The notes under the pieces are model-generated. The model was given only the letters and a program-made list of their open reading frames with translations, was not told the origin of the DNA and did no database searches. Below are positions 1 to 8,653 of a stretch of DNA of 63,346 bases, piece by piece. This DNA comes from Lactiplantibacillus garii (GTDB lineage Bacteria > Bacillota > Bacilli > Lactobacillales > Lactobacillaceae): the NCBI RefSeq assembly GCF_003885105.1, contig NZ_QWZQ01000015.1, forward strand, positions 1 through 63,346, written 5' to 3'. The translations under genes were made by a program, and so were the position numbers. The first letter of the stretch is position 1. Each line of letters begins with the position of its first letter.

Positions 1-323
1 CGTTAATTCGTTACGTTAATTCCTTAACGCAACTTAATTATCATAACAGTTTTAATCATTTGTGTCAACTTCTTTTTTAAAGAAGTAACTAATTAAGCTG
101 ATGATTGTTGCCGTTGCGGCAACAAAAACTATCATATCAATTTCTAAGGCTATTTGCAACAGCTTTTTGAAATTAATTAATTGAGTTTCCGTACCGCCGT
201 AGCAGCAACGTTTACTAATATACCAATTCAAAATGAAAGTGTCAACGACTTTTTCATTCTTTTTTCAAAAGTAGCACGTTACCCCCCCTTTTATCTATAA
301 TATAGTCGAAAGGAGGGTCCCCA
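1..323. other. AT-rich intergenic region upstream of the VanZ-like gene
   Basis: No open reading frame with a ribosome binding site is visible. The stretch is AT-rich and contains a short hairpin-forming GTTGCC/GGCAAC pair near 108-124 and two loosely similar tracts beginning TGTCAAC near 63 and 241. A TATAAT-like hexamer near 296-301 followed by AAAGGAGG could serve the gene starting at 324; no convincing -35 was found. Confidence 0.3.
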
Positions 324-839
324 ATGCTTGCTTGGGTACCATTTATGTTAAGCACCCTACTCTGCAGTTACTTTGGTTTTCAACAGTGGCGGCAACCAAC
401 CAATATCTGGCGACGTCTTAAACGATCCGGATTGCTGCTCTTCATTTGGATACTAACGGCATTTTGTTATACTCCCACCGCCTATAACTTTAGCGGTGAT
501 TTAATTTTGCACTACGTACAGTGGGGGCCAGTCAAATTAAACCTAGTTCCGTTTCAACAACTGGACATCGAGTTTTGGCTCAACGTTTTGCTTACGATGC
601 CACTCGGGGCACTGCTTGGGTGGAACTTTCCCCACTGGTCCTGGCGTCAGATTATTTTAGCCGGCCTAGTCACGGGACTTTGTTTAGAAAGTGGTCAATT
701 CATTCTCGACTGGTTAGTTCACATCAGTCGCTGGGTCGAAACAGACGACGTCATCACCAACTGGGCGGGGGTCATCCTCGGATACACTTGTTTCCGAATT
801 TTTCGGCAAGTCCCCGGCTTTAAATGGCTCCGAAATTAG
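324..839 (+). CDS. VanZ-like family membrane protein
   Basis: Small integral membrane protein of 171 residues with about four predicted membrane segments (roughly residues 1-20, 35-52, 83-100, 108-130). The VanZ-family landmarks are visible: NLVPF near residue 73, NVLLTMPLG near 87, an ESGQ near 121, and the C-terminal DDVITNWAGVILGY near 141-153. VanZ in enterococci gives low-level teicoplanin resistance, but most lactobacillar homologues have no proven role, so only the family is claimed. The start ATG follows AAAGGAGG with normal spacing. The gene is monocistronic and converges on the hydrolase gene at 1002-1985 across a shared terminator. Confidence 0.85.
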   Translation: MLAWVPFMLSTLLCSYFGFQQWRQPTNIWRRLKRSGLLLFIWILTAFCYTPTAYNFSGDLILHYVQWGPVKLNLVPFQQLDIEFWLNVLLTMPLGALLGWNFPHWSWRQIILAGLVTGLCLESGQFILDWLVHISRWVETDDVITNWAGVILGYTCFRIFRQVPGFKWLRN

Positions 840-928
840 TTGTGCTTCTTATATAGTAAACAACAACTTGTTAGTTTACGAAAAACCAAAGCAAACCGTT
901 AATCGGCGCTAAGACAGCCACTATCACT

Positions 929-975
929 AAAAAAGCAAGCCATGATTCCAAAACTCGGATAACGGCTTGCTTTTT
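929..975. terminator. Bidirectional rho-independent terminator
   Basis: An inverted repeat AAAAAGCAAGCC / GGCTTGCTTTTT with a 22-nt loop lies between the convergent genes 324-839 and 1002-1985. It has an A-run on the left and a T-run on the right, so it can end transcription from both sides. Confidence 0.85.
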
Positions 976-1001
976 CGTTAATTTCTACTAAATTAAAGGC
1001 A

Positions 1002-1985
1002 CTATTTTTCAAAGAACAGGTCTAAGACGTGACTACGGTCCTGGTTCCAGATCTGGTTATCGCTGGTCGGGTATACCCGGTTGGTTAAAACGACCATCCC
1101 AATCTGGCGATCCAGATCAAAGGCAATCGCCGGTCCGGTGTAACCCGTATGAAAATACTGGTGCTGGCCATTACGCCGTTCCCAGCCTAACGTCCGACCG
1201 TGCTCATCAAACTGGCCTAACCAGTCAAAGACGTTTTCATCCAAGACCCGCTTTCCCTGGTACTCGCCAAAGTTGAGCATCATTTCAATAAAGACGGATA
1301 AATCGGTCAAAGTTGAGAACAGCCCCGCATGCCCACTTTCACCGTTGAGTAAAAACGCCTTATAGTCGTGGACCTGGCCTTGAATCTGGCCCCGACGCGG
1401 GTCAAATTCCGTTGGTACAAACCGTACTTTAGGCCGATTCAAGTTGTAACCCGTATTGGTCATCGCCAACGGGTAGCAAACGTGGTCCTGAATGCTCCGT
1501 GCCAGTGAGCCGTCGACCGTCCGAATGATCCACCCTAATAACATGTAGCCTAGATCAGAGTATAGGTACCGCTCGCCAGGTTTGCTGAGCAGTTTGCTCT
1601 CATACACTGCCCGAATCAAATCTTCGCGGTTCATCTCAGACAAATGGTCAATATCTGCCGGCAAACCACTATTGTGTAACAACAAATTTTGGATGGTGAT
1701 TTCAGGGTGTGCAAAGCCTGGTAAAAACCTTGCAACCGAATCCTCTAAACGAACCGTGTGATCTGAAAGCATTTGAAAAATCCGGGTCGTCGTTGCAACC
1801 ACCTTTGTCACCGAGGCTAAGTCGTAAATCATCGACGCATCCAGCCCGACTGCAAACTGGTCGTGTCCCTGGTGACCGTGATAGTACTGATCAATACCGC
1901 GTGGCGTGATCAAACTAAACGACGCACCGTAGACGTCTCCCGCTTCAATACAACTATCAATATACTGTTCAATCTTTTCGAGCAT
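1002..1985 (-). CDS. Serine hydrolase, class C beta-lactamase/penicillin-binding-like fold
   Basis: About 327 residues. The family motifs are visible: the SxxK nucleophile motif as SVTK within DLASVTKV, the second-element tyrosine in YSDLGY, and HTG in HTGYTGPA replacing KTG. The family includes esterases, D-aminopeptidases and cell-wall-linked hydrolases; the true substrate cannot be read from sequence. There is no signal peptide, so it is likely cytoplasmic. An upstream in-frame GTG exists at 2009, but the ATG at 1985 is preferred because AGGTAGGGG sits 7-8 nt before it. The gene stands alone, divergent from pflB. Confidence 0.85.
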   Translation of the reverse strand: MLEKIEQYIDSCIEAGDVYGASFSLITPRGIDQYYHGHQGHDQFAVGLDASMIYDLASVTKVVATTTRIFQMLSDHTVRLEDSVARFLPGFAHPEITIQNLLLHNSGLPADIDHLSEMNREDLIRAVYESKLLSKPGERYLYSDLGYMLLGWIIRTVDGSLARSIQDHVCYPLAMTNTGYNLNRPKVRFVPTEFDPRRGQIQGQVHDYKAFLLNGESGHAGLFSTLTDLSVFIEMMLNFGEYQGKRVLDENVFDWLGQFDEHGRTLGWERRNGQHQYFHTGYTGPAIAFDLDRQIGMVVLTNRVYPTSDNQIWNQDRSHVLDLFFEK

Positions 1986-2292
1986 ATCAGTGCCCCTACC
2001 TTTCGTCACTGAACATCCCCACCGGGACGCTTACAGACTTTAATACCCCTTAATAATAACGGACTTCCGTGTAAAATCAATGACAAACCATTAAAGAATT
2101 CGTGTTTCAATAATTGTCATTGTCAAATTAAATAGTGCACAATAAATTCAATATACGATTGGAATATGCCAATTATTTTGGACACCATTTTTATTTAAGA
2201 TACTTTACGTTCATAATTTCCCATTGCTGTAAGGTTACAAATGCCGGAGTTCCGGTATTTTCAAATTACTACGCGTTTGTTAATCAAAAACT

Positions 2293-2321
2293 TATAATTA
2301 ATTCTCGTGAAAACGTTTACA
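2293..2321 (+). promoter_or_regulatory. pflB upstream region with a perfect CcpA cre site (2308-2321)
   Basis: TGAAAACGTTTACA at 2308-2321 matches the catabolite-responsive element consensus TGWAANCGNTNWCA at every position. A TATAAT hexamer lies just upstream at 2293-2298 without an obvious -35, so the cre would cover the start of transcription if this is the -10. CcpA control of pyruvate formate-lyase by sugar status is expected in lactic acid bacteria; the promoter placement is inference. Confidence 0.65.
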
Positions 2322-2388
2322 TATTCCGCGAATATTGTTATTATTTTAGACATACAAGGAATGTATATAAATTATGGAGGCGACTCAA

Positions 2389-4647
2389 ATGATTACAGTT
2401 GATAAAACCGAAACTCCTAAAGCTTGGAAAGGTTTTAAGGGTGGCCATTGGCAAGAAGAAATTAATATCCGTGATTTTATTCAGAACAACTTCACACAGT
2501 ACAACGGGGACGAAAGTTTCTTAGTTGGACCGACCGCAGCAACCAAGACTTTAAACGATAAAGTTTTAGCCTTGAAGAAAGCCGAACGTGAAGCTGGCGG
2601 TGTCCTTGACGCCGACACGAGTGTTGTTTCAACGATCACTTCTCACGCTCCTGGTTACATTGATAAAGACTTAGAAAAGATTGTTGGTTTACAAACCGAC
2701 AAACCATTAAAACGTGCATTCATGCCATTTGGTGGTATCCGGATGGCCGACGATGCTTTGAAATCATACGGTTACGAATTAGATCCTGAACAAGACAAGA
2801 TCTTTACTGAATACCGTAAGACCCACAACCAAGGGGTCTTCGATGTTTACACTCCTGACATGCGTAAAGCTCGTCACGAAAAGATCATTACCGGTCTTCC
2901 CGATGCATACGCACGTGGCCGGATCATTCCTGACTTACCACGGGTTGCCGTTTACGGGATTGACCGCTTGATGGAAGACAAAGCCAACGACTTTGCTCAC
3001 ATTGGCGATGGTGAATTAACTGATGACGTTATTCGTCTCCGTGAAGAAGTTCAAGACCAATACAAGGCCTTGAAGGACATGAAAGAAATGGCCGCAACTT
3101 ACGGCTACGACATCAGCCGTCCTGCTGAAACTGCTCAGGAAGCCGTACAATGGATGTACTTCGGCTACTTAGCAGCTATCAAGACTCAAAACGGTGCCGC
3201 AATGTCCGTTGGCCGGATCGATACGACGATGGATATTTACATCCAACGTGACTTGGACGCTGGTATCATTACCGAAGACCAAGCCCAAGAAATCATTGAC
3301 CAATTCGTTATGAAGTTACGGATGGTTCGCTTCATCCGGACTGAAGAATATAACTCCCTCTTCTCTGGTGACCCAATCTGGGCAACCTTATCAATGTGTG
3401 GTTTAGGCGTTGATGGTCAACACCACGTTACTAAGACCGCTTTCCGGATCTTAAAGACCTTGGACAACATGGGAGCCGCTCCAGAACCAAACATCACCAT
3501 TCTTTGGTCAGACCGCTTGCCAGAAGACTTCAAACGTTACGCAACTGAAGTTTCAATCGATAGTTCAACGATCCAATACGAAAACGACGATTTAATGCGG
3601 GTACAATGGGGTACCGACTACTACGGCATTGCTTGCTGTGTTTCCGCACAACCAGTTGCCGACGGGATCCAATACTTCGGTGCCCGGGCTAACTTAGCAA
3701 AGGCTATCCTTTACGCTATCAACGGTGGCCGTGATGAAATCACCGGCGACCAAGTTGGCCCAGCCTACGAACCAATTACTTCAGAATACATCGATTACGA
3801 CGAATTCATGGAGAAATTCAGCAAACAAATGGACTGGTTAGCTGACACTTACGTTAACTCACTGAACGCTATCCACTACATGCACGACAAGTACTACTAC
3901 GAAGCAGCTGAAATGGCATTGAAGGATACTAACCTTGACCGGACCTTCGCCACTGGGATCTCCGGCTTATCACACGCTGCCGACTCAGTTTCAGCTATCA
4001 AGTACGGTCACGTTAAGATCATCCGTGACGAACGTGGCATTGCCGTTAACTTTGAAGTGGACAACGACTTCCCACGCTACGGGAACAACGATGACCGCGT
4101 AGATAACATTGCTAAGGGCTTAGTCAAGGAACTCTACAGTAAGATGAACACGCATCACCTATACCGTGGGGCTAAACTTTCAACCTCTGTTTTGACCATT
4201 ACTTCAAACGTTGTTTATGGTAAGAACACTGGGACTACCCCTAACGGCCGTCAAAAAGGTGAACCATTCTCACCAGGTGCTAACCCAGCATACGGCGCTG
4301 AAAAGAGCGGCGCGTTAGCTTCACTCCTTTCAACTGCTAAGCTGCCATACCGTTACGCAACTGATGGGATCTCCAATACCTTTGGTGTCACACCAAACAC
4401 GTTGGGTCACGACATGGAATCACGTAAGAATACTTTGGTTAACATGTTAGATGGTTACTTCGAAAATGACGGGATGCACTTGAACATCAACGTATTCAAC
4501 AAGGATACTTTGATTGATGCCCAAAAGCACCCAGAAGAATATCCTACTTTAACGGTTCGGGTTTCTGGCTACTGTGTCTACTTCGCAGACTTAACCAAGG
4601 AACAACAAGACGACGTTATTTCACGTACATTCTTCGATAAGATGTAA
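2389..4647 (+). CDS. pflB: Formate C-acetyltransferase (pyruvate formate-lyase)
   Basis: Glycyl-radical enzyme that splits pyruvate with CoA into acetyl-CoA and formate under anaerobiosis. The 752 residues match the family length. The adjacent catalytic cysteines are C416-C417 (ACCVSAQP) and the radical glycine is G727 in RVSGYCVYF, 25 residues before the C-terminus; the usual RVSGYAV motif has Cys in place of Ala here. An in-frame ATG at 2374 is not used as start because it is itself part of the ribosome binding site GGAGG (2376-2380), 8 nt before ATG 2389. It forms an operon with pflA 28 nt downstream. A perfect cre upstream indicates carbon control. Confidence 0.97.
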   Translation: MITVDKTETPKAWKGFKGGHWQEEINIRDFIQNNFTQYNGDESFLVGPTAATKTLNDKVLALKKAEREAGGVLDADTSVVSTITSHAPGYIDKDLEKIVGLQTDKPLKRAFMPFGGIRMADDALKSYGYELDPEQDKIFTEYRKTHNQGVFDVYTPDMRKARHEKIITGLPDAYARGRIIPDLPRVAVYGIDRLMEDKANDFAHIGDGELTDDVIRLREEVQDQYKALKDMKEMAATYGYDISRPAETAQEAVQWMYFGYLAAIKTQNGAAMSVGRIDTTMDIYIQRDLDAGIITEDQAQEIIDQFVMKLRMVRFIRTEEYNSLFSGDPIWATLSMCGLGVDGQHHVTKTAFRILKTLDNMGAAPEPNITILWSDRLPEDFKRYATEVSIDSSTIQYENDDLMRVQWGTDYYGIACCVSAQPVADGIQYFGARANLAKAILYAINGGRDEITGDQVGPAYEPITSEYIDYDEFMEKFSKQMDWLADTYVNSLNAIHYMHDKYYYEAAEMALKDTNLDRTFATGISGLSHAADSVSAIKYGHVKIIRDERGIAVNFEVDNDFPRYGNNDDRVDNIAKGLVKELYSKMNTHHLYRGAKLSTSVLTITSNVVYGKNTGTTPNGRQKGEPFSPGANPAYGAEKSGALASLLSTAKLPYRYATDGISNTFGVTPNTLGHDMESRKNTLVNMLDGYFENDGMHLNINVFNKDTLIDAQKHPEEYPTLTVRVSGYCVYFADLTKEQQDDVISRTFFDKM

Positions 4648-4675
4648 CTAATAATAAGTTAAGAGGCGAAGGCTC

Positions 4676-5497
4676 ATGGTAAGTAGCAAAACCGCAACAA
4701 CTGAACAACCGAAAAAGGAGCCTTTGATTGGCTACGTCCATTCCATTGAAACGTTCGGGTCGGTCGATGGTCCCGGCATCCGCTACGTGGCATTTTTGCA
4801 AGGCTGCCACATGCGCTGTCAGTACTGCCACAACCCCGACACTTGGAAACTCAACGTCGGTGATCAAATGACGACCGATGAAATTTTGGAAGACGCACAA
4901 AAGTACCGGGCGTTCTGGGGTAAAACTGGTGGTATTACCGTTAGTGGTGGTGAATCACTGGTCCAGATCGACTTCATCCTTGAACTGTTTGAAAAGGCCA
5001 AGGCTTTAGATATCAGTACTTGCTTGGATACCTCGGGACAACCGTTCACGCGGGAACAACCGTTTTTCGACAAGTTTGAACGTTTAATGGCCGTTACCGA
5101 TATCTCACTCGTAGATATCAAACACATCAACTCCGCAGAACACAAGAAGTTGACCCAGTACGGCAACGAAAACATTTTGGATATGATCCAGTACATGGCG
5201 GCACACCACGACGATATGTGGATTCGCCACGTGCTCGTACCCGAACGGACCGATGACGACAAATATTTAGCAGAACTTGGCGACTACATCGCTAAGATTC
5301 CGAACGATGTTGTTCAAAAGGTCGAAGTATTGCCGTACCACACTTTGGGCGTCAAGAAGTACCACGAAATGAAGATCAAGTACCGTCTGGAGGGAATCGA
5401 ATCCCCGACTCCCGACCGGGTTGCTAACGCTGAAAAGCTGTTACGGACCGCCGACTATACTGGCTACAAGAAGTGGATGCCACTCCCAAAGCTTTAA
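4676..5497 (+). CDS. pflA: Pyruvate formate-lyase activating enzyme (radical SAM)
   Basis: Radical SAM activase that uses a [4Fe-4S] cluster and S-adenosylmethionine to abstract hydrogen from the PflB glycine. The cluster motif CxxxCxxC is C44, C48, C51 (GCHMRCQYCHNP), followed by a GGES stretch for SAM binding. 273 residues, typical of PflA, with a short extra N-terminal tail before IGYVHSIETFG. Start ATG 4676 follows GGCGAAGG. It directly follows pflB and is ended by a strong terminator. It needs an Fe-S cluster, unlike the two clusterless repair enzymes elsewhere in this window. Confidence 0.97.
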   Translation: MVSSKTATTEQPKKEPLIGYVHSIETFGSVDGPGIRYVAFLQGCHMRCQYCHNPDTWKLNVGDQMTTDEILEDAQKYRAFWGKTGGITVSGGESLVQIDFILELFEKAKALDISTCLDTSGQPFTREQPFFDKFERLMAVTDISLVDIKHINSAEHKKLTQYGNENILDMIQYMAAHHDDMWIRHVLVPERTDDDKYLAELGDYIAKIPNDVVQKVEVLPYHTLGVKKYHEMKIKYRLEGIESPTPDRVANAEKLLRTADYTGYKKWMPLPKL

Positions 5498-5516
5498 CTC
5501 AAGTCCTTTCATGATT

Positions 5517-5552
5517 AAGAAGTCGCTGATGCTGGTCAGCGACTTCTTTTTA
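5517..5552 (+). terminator. pflBA terminator
   Basis: Perfect 13-bp stem AAGAAGTCGCTGA / TCAGCGACTTCTT with a six-base loop and a following T-run, 20 bases after the pflA stop. Confidence 0.92.
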
Positions 5553-5560
5553 ATTTTTGA

Positions 5561-5640
5561 TTGTGCCAAAAGTCGGTTAGCTGGTGATCGGAGCCCGCCG
5601 ACTTTTGGCGCACGTTTCGACAATAATTGTGCGGAAATAT
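5561..5640 (+). repeat. Composite intergenic repeat, copy R1 (short form)
   Basis: Starts GTGCCAAAAGTCGGTTAGC and ends near GTTTCGACAATAATTGTGCGGA. The arms GCCAAAAGTCGG and CCGACTTTTGGC are exactly complementary, so the unit folds. Related copies lie at 7817, 9260, 9638, 11035, 31140, 46939, 47089 and 61369. It sits between the pflA terminator and the terminator of the convergent gene. Confidence 0.8.
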
Positions 5641-5692
5641 AAAAGCCGTCGTCGACTAACTCCTCAAAGTTGGTCAACGGCGACTTTTCCTG
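5641..5692 (-). terminator. Terminator of the DUF59 gene
   Basis: Imperfect 21-bp stem between AAAAGCCGTCGTCGACTAACT and AGTTGGTCAACGGCGACTTTT. Read on the minus strand the mismatches become G-U pairs and the arm ends in TTTT, so it best serves the minus-strand gene ending at 5704. Confidence 0.7.
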
Positions 5693-5703
5693 CCATTATC
5701 GTT

Positions 5704-6015
5704 TTAGTGAATCCCTAGTTGCAGCTTAGCTTCCCGGCTCATCATGGTCTCGTTCCAAGCCGGATCAAACGTAATTTCAATTTCAATCGACTTAACGCCG
5801 GGAAGGCTGATCAACGCGTCGTGAATTGAATCCGCCAACCAGTCGGTCAACGGACACCCTACGATCGTGAGGGTCATCGTCACGTTTGCCACTCCCGTGG
5901 GACTCAACGTGGCATCGTAGATCAATCCTAAACTCACTAGATCAATCCCTAATTCTGGATCAATCACCGAACTCAGTGCGTGGTACGCTTGCTCTTTAAA
6001 CGTGTCGTTACTCAT
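5704..6015 (-). CDS. DUF59/MIP18-family Fe-S assembly factor (SufT/PaaD-like)
   Basis: 103 residues of the DUF59 (MIP18, PF01883) fold. Visible are the N-terminal VIDPELGIDLVSLGLIYD segment, the LTIVGCPLT motif with the single conserved cysteine, and the C-terminal IEITFDPAW. Homologues (SufT, PaaD, MIP18) help build or deliver Fe-S clusters, but the gene is solitary here with no suf genes nearby. ATG 6015 is chosen over the upstream ATG at 6045 because AAAGGGG sits 8 nt before it. It converges on pflA, itself an Fe-S protein, though co-regulation is not implied by strand. Confidence 0.85.
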   Translation of the reverse strand: MSNDTFKEQAYHALSSVIDPELGIDLVSLGLIYDATLSPTGVANVTMTLTIVGCPLTDWLADSIHDALISLPGVKSIEIEITFDPAWNETMMSREAKLQLGIH

Positions 6016-6151
6016 CCTTACCGCCCCTTTTAAAAACGCTTTCATTAATTACTTCAATTATACTGGTTACCCGGTTAAATTCAATCCGTTTCCGGTAAAA
6101 TCCCACTCCCTCCGCGCGCTAAAATAAATTATAAAAAAGCAGTCTTTTAGG

Positions 6152-6180
6152 TTGCAAGCGTTTACAAAAGCTGGTAGTAT
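6152..6180 (+). promoter_or_regulatory. Promoter of the large ncRNA with overlapping cre
   Basis: TTGCAA (6152-6157), a 17-base spacer and TAGTAT (6175-6180) form a good sigma-A promoter. TGCAAGCGTTTACA at 6153-6166 matches the cre consensus TGWAANCGNTNWCA except for one base (C for W at position 3) and covers the -35 and upstream spacer, a placement expected for CcpA repression. Confidence 0.75.
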
Positions 6181-6186
6181 ACTAAG

Positions 6187-6796
6187 TGAGGAAAGGAAGT
6201 AATCCTCATTAGCAAAGCTTCTCAATGAGATTGGGTTGCCGTTGTAATGTTAGGCAACTAGTTCCACCGTTCGGGTCGTTATCGAAACCGTTTTGAGCGT
6301 TGAAGAACGTTATCGGTCCAATGAATGTCGCGAGACAGCGCACTGGATGACTGAACGTTAACCCTTGAATAAACGATGACCGCAACAGAATTAATTGGCA
6401 TTAGCACGACGATCAGGTTTTAACTTTTTAGTTGGAAACAGGTGTCACCAATGACCAGTTGAAAGTTCCACTAGTACCAGTTCCATTGTAGACTCAGGTT
6501 TTAAAAGTTTAAACGGAGGTGCGTGTCTGTTACGAAGACATTACCAAGTTTTAACCGCGAGCTCGACTTTCGTTAAAACCCGTCTAACGAGTCGCAATCA
6601 AGTATAGACTACTTTTGATCGACTAAAGCAGATAGATACAACAAATACGGGTTAGTCCGCTAGAAGTTGGACACGCGTAAAATTGAATAGCATGAAGGTG
6701 TAACGTATTAAGAACACTGAACATTTATTTCTTGCTAATCAGGATTATTCCTCATAAGTAGGACTCGAGTTGAGAAGCCTTGGGTCCTATTTTTTT
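6187..6796 (+). ncRNA. Large (~610 nt) structured non-coding RNA, possibly ROOL-class
   Basis: No plausible reading frame covers this interval. The ends pair over about 22 bp: 6187-6193 with 6748-6754, 6200-6206 with 6741-6747, and 6208-6215 with 6732-6739, leaving one 6-nt bulge. A further 9-bp pairing joins 6217-6225 (GCTTCTCAA) to 6770-6778 (TTGAGAAGC), which is the loop of the terminator hairpin, so a pseudoknot is likely. Inside are a GNRA hairpin (TGTC-GCGA-GACA, 6326-6337), GTTGCC/GGCAAC (6235-6258), GTTTTAAC/GTTAAAAC (6548-6579) and a long-range GCGTGTC/GACACGC pair (6521-6527 with 6670-6676). Size and ornate fold recall ROOL or GOLLD RNAs known from lactobacilli and rumen bacteria, but those are usually near prophages or tRNAs and I cannot confirm the class. 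Standard RNAs (tmRNA, RNase P, SRP, 6S) do not fit. Confidence 0.8.
6759..6796 (+). terminator. Terminator of the large ncRNA, loop engaged in long-range pairing
   Basis: Stem TAGGACTC (6759-6766) with GGGTCCTA (6782-6789), one G-U pair, then seven Ts. Its 15-base loop holds TTGAGAAGC, complementary to the 5' part of the same transcript at 6217-6225. Confidence 0.85.
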
Positions 6797-6806
6797 GCGC
6801 TCATGA

Positions 6807-6843
6807 TGCAATCGTTTACACTGACGCTTTGAAACCGTATACT
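6807..6843 (+). promoter_or_regulatory. Promoter and cre of the aldo/keto reductase gene
   Basis: TTTACA (6815-6820), 17-base spacer, TATACT (6838-6843). TGCAATCGTTTACA at 6807-6820 matches the cre consensus with one mismatch and overlaps the -35. The same mismatch (C at position 3) occurs in the cre of the neighbouring ncRNA. Confidence 0.75.
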
Positions 6844-6868
6844 TAAGTCACTACGAGGGGGTTATAAA

Positions 6869-7789
6869 TTGAAAACCATTAATTTAGGAGACAGTGGGTT
6901 ACGGGCTTCCGCCGTTGCCCTAGGTATCATGCGCATGGACGCCCTAAACGTCGCGCAAGCAAGTAAAGTTATTGAAACCGCCGTTGACTTGGGCATTAAC
7001 TACGTTGATTCCGCCGATATTTACGGTGCTGGTAAATCGTCAGAAATTTTCGGTGCGGCACTCAAACAATCTTCAGTACGTCGGGATCAACTCTACATCC
7101 AGTCTAAGGGGGGCATCGTCCCCGGTAAGCGGTACGACTTTTCCAAGCAGCACATCCTTGACGCCGTTAACGGCGAATTACAACGGTTAGGCGTGGATTA
7201 CCTGGATAGCTTCCTACTTCACCGCCCCGACGCTTTAATGGAGCCAGAGGAGGTTGCAGCGGCCTTTGACGAGCTCCAAGCCAGCGGTAAGGTACGCCAC
7301 TTTGGCGTTTCCAACTTTAATCCCGGTCAAGTTGACCTGTTACAAGCCGCCCTTAACCAGCGACTAATGATCAACCAACTTCAATTTGGTATTATGCACA
7401 CCAACGCCATTGATTTCGGTCTGCACACTAACATGCAGGATGAACGTAGTATCGACCACGACGGCGGCATTATCGAATACGCCCGCCTCCACCACATGAC
7501 TATTCAAGCCTGGTCGCCTTACCAGTACGGAAACTTCGCCGGCATCTTCTTGGATAACCCGAAGTTTCCAAAACTAAACGCGGCCATGCAAACCTTAGCG
7601 GATGAAAAGCACACCAGTAAGAGCGCTATCGCTACCGCCTGGATTCTTCGACACCCCGCTAAGTTCCAGGTTATCCTGGGTACGATGAATCCTACCCATT
7701 TAGCCGAAAACGCGGCCGGAGCGGCGATCGATCTAACCCGCCAGGAGTGGTATGACATTTATTTTGCCGCCGGTAACGATTTACCGTGA
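6869..7789 (+). CDS. Aldo/keto reductase, YdhF-like
   Basis: 306-residue NADPH-dependent oxidoreductase of the aldo/keto reductase (beta/alpha)8 family. The tetrad is visible: D and Y in YVDSADIYGAG, K in IQSKGGI, H in LLHRP. The order and spacing fit the YdhF subgroup (oxidoreductases of unknown substrate). The start is TTG at 6869, with GAGGGGG about 8 bases upstream. The gene is transcribed alone from a cre-controlled promoter just downstream of the large ncRNA terminator; substrate and physiological role are unknown. Confidence 0.88.
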   Translation: MKTINLGDSGLRASAVALGIMRMDALNVAQASKVIETAVDLGINYVDSADIYGAGKSSEIFGAALKQSSVRRDQLYIQSKGGIVPGKRYDFSKQHILDAVNGELQRLGVDYLDSFLLHRPDALMEPEEVAAAFDELQASGKVRHFGVSNFNPGQVDLLQAALNQRLMINQLQFGIMHTNAIDFGLHTNMQDERSIDHDGGIIEYARLHHMTIQAWSPYQYGNFAGIFLDNPKFPKLNAAMQTLADEKHTSKSAIATAWILRHPAKFQVILGTMNPTHLAENAAGAAIDLTRQEWYDIYFAAGNDLP

Positions 7790-7816
7790 CCAATAATTTA
7801 ATGACATCGTAAAAAA

Positions 7817-7965
7817 AGAGTGGACCAAAAGTCGCTTAGTTTGTGAGCATTAACGTGAAACCGGTGATTATTCCTAGGTTTGGAATGGTCACCGGTTTTG
7901 GGTTAAGCGGAACAAACTGACTTTTAGTGCACGTTTCGACACCATTGTCACGGAAACGTCAGTCG
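7817..7965 (+). repeat. Composite intergenic repeat, copy R2 (long form)
   Basis: Begins GAGTGGACCAAAAGTCGCTTAG and ends near TGCACGTTTCGACACCATTG. Between the arms lies a variable hairpin, AACCGGTGATTATTCC / GGAATGGTCACCGGTT, centred at about 7876. Closest relative is the inverted copy R8 at 47089-47216, which keeps the arms (GTTAAGCGGAACAAACTG) but has a different central stem. Confidence 0.75.
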
Positions 7966-8000
7966 CGTAAAGTTTGGTTCCAATCTCTTTAATGCTGTTT

Positions 8001-8297
8001 TTAACTCAAGTTCCACGCGAAAGTCGTCATGATCAAGCTGCCTACTAGCCCCAGTAGGTAAAAGGCCAACAGCCCCCACTGGTAACCAGCAAGGTGGTGC
8101 GGCGTGGGTTGAAAATACAACCAGCCGTAAAAAATAGTGCATCCTAAACTAATTGGGATCATAAAAGCCGTGCCGAGCACCATTTCAATCCAGCCCCCGG
8201 TCCCCAATAAGCCTAAGCCAATTAGGATTACGGGACCAATTACCAGTAGTAAATTAATGAGCCATTCAAATAGGTGGTACCGTTTTGAGAAACGCAT
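8001..8297 (-). CDS. Small hydrophobic membrane protein, unknown function
   Basis: About 98 residues with three predicted membrane segments (residues ~10-32, ~35-56, ~69-93) and charged short ends. I do not recognise a family. The upstream ATG at 8306 is in frame, but ATG 8297 has AGGGG 8-9 nt before it and is preferred. It follows the YdeI-like gene by about 12 bases on the same strand, so the two probably form an operon. Confidence 0.65.
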   Translation of the reverse strand: MRFSKRYHLFEWLINLLLVIGPVILIGLGLLGTGGWIEMVLGTAFMIPISLGCTIFYGWLYFQPTPHHLAGYQWGLLAFYLLGLVGSLIMTTFAWNLS

Positions 8298-8309
8298 CCC
8301 GTTCATCCC

Positions 8310-8552
8310 CTACTTAGCGCGACTATCGTATGCACGTTTAGACTTATAGCCGGCTTTAAACACGGTCTTCATGACCGTTACGTGCCGTTGTTGCGTCGCT
8401 TCGGCCTTCGCGCCAAAAATGAAGCGGGCCCATTCCCGTTGATAACCGGGGGTCAACTGTGCAAAAAAATCTGCTAATTGGGGCTCTGCCGCCAATAATT
8501 CACCGACCCGGGGAATGTCTTTTTCGTAAAAGCTCAGTGGTTGTGTTGCCAT
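8310..8552 (-). CDS. YdeI/OmpD-associated family protein
   Basis: 80 residues resembling the C-terminal half of the YdeI/OmpD-associated (bacteriocin-protection-like) family: the stretch LTPGYQREWARFIFGAKAEATQQRHV followed by GYKSKRAYDSR is characteristic in outline, though split here for brevity as a family signature. The protein lacks the N-terminal DUF1801-like domain seen in longer members. ATG 8567 is in frame but forms part of the ribosome binding site (GGGAGGCG), so ATG 8552 is the likely start. Function is not established. Confidence 0.7.
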   Translation of the reverse strand: MATQPLSFYEKDIPRVGELLAAEPQLADFFAQLTPGYQREWARFIFGAKAEATQQRHVTVMKTVFKAGYKSKRAYDSRAK

Positions 8553-8653
8553 TGTTACGCCTCCCATTCGTTTGTTTAATTTTACCGTAAGAAAGCAAAA
8601 ATCCCCACCAATTTAAGTTTTTATATTTCGAATTTTAGTAAAACTGCGCTATC

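Noticed and set aside
2135-2392. 85-residue frame before pflB
   Set aside because: No ribosome binding site, sits over the pfl promoter and cre, and overlaps the pflB start.
6187-6796. tmRNA, RNase P RNA, SRP RNA or 6S RNA
   Set aside because: No tRNA-like end, peptide tag, or the known conserved cores of those RNAs; size and pairing do not fit.
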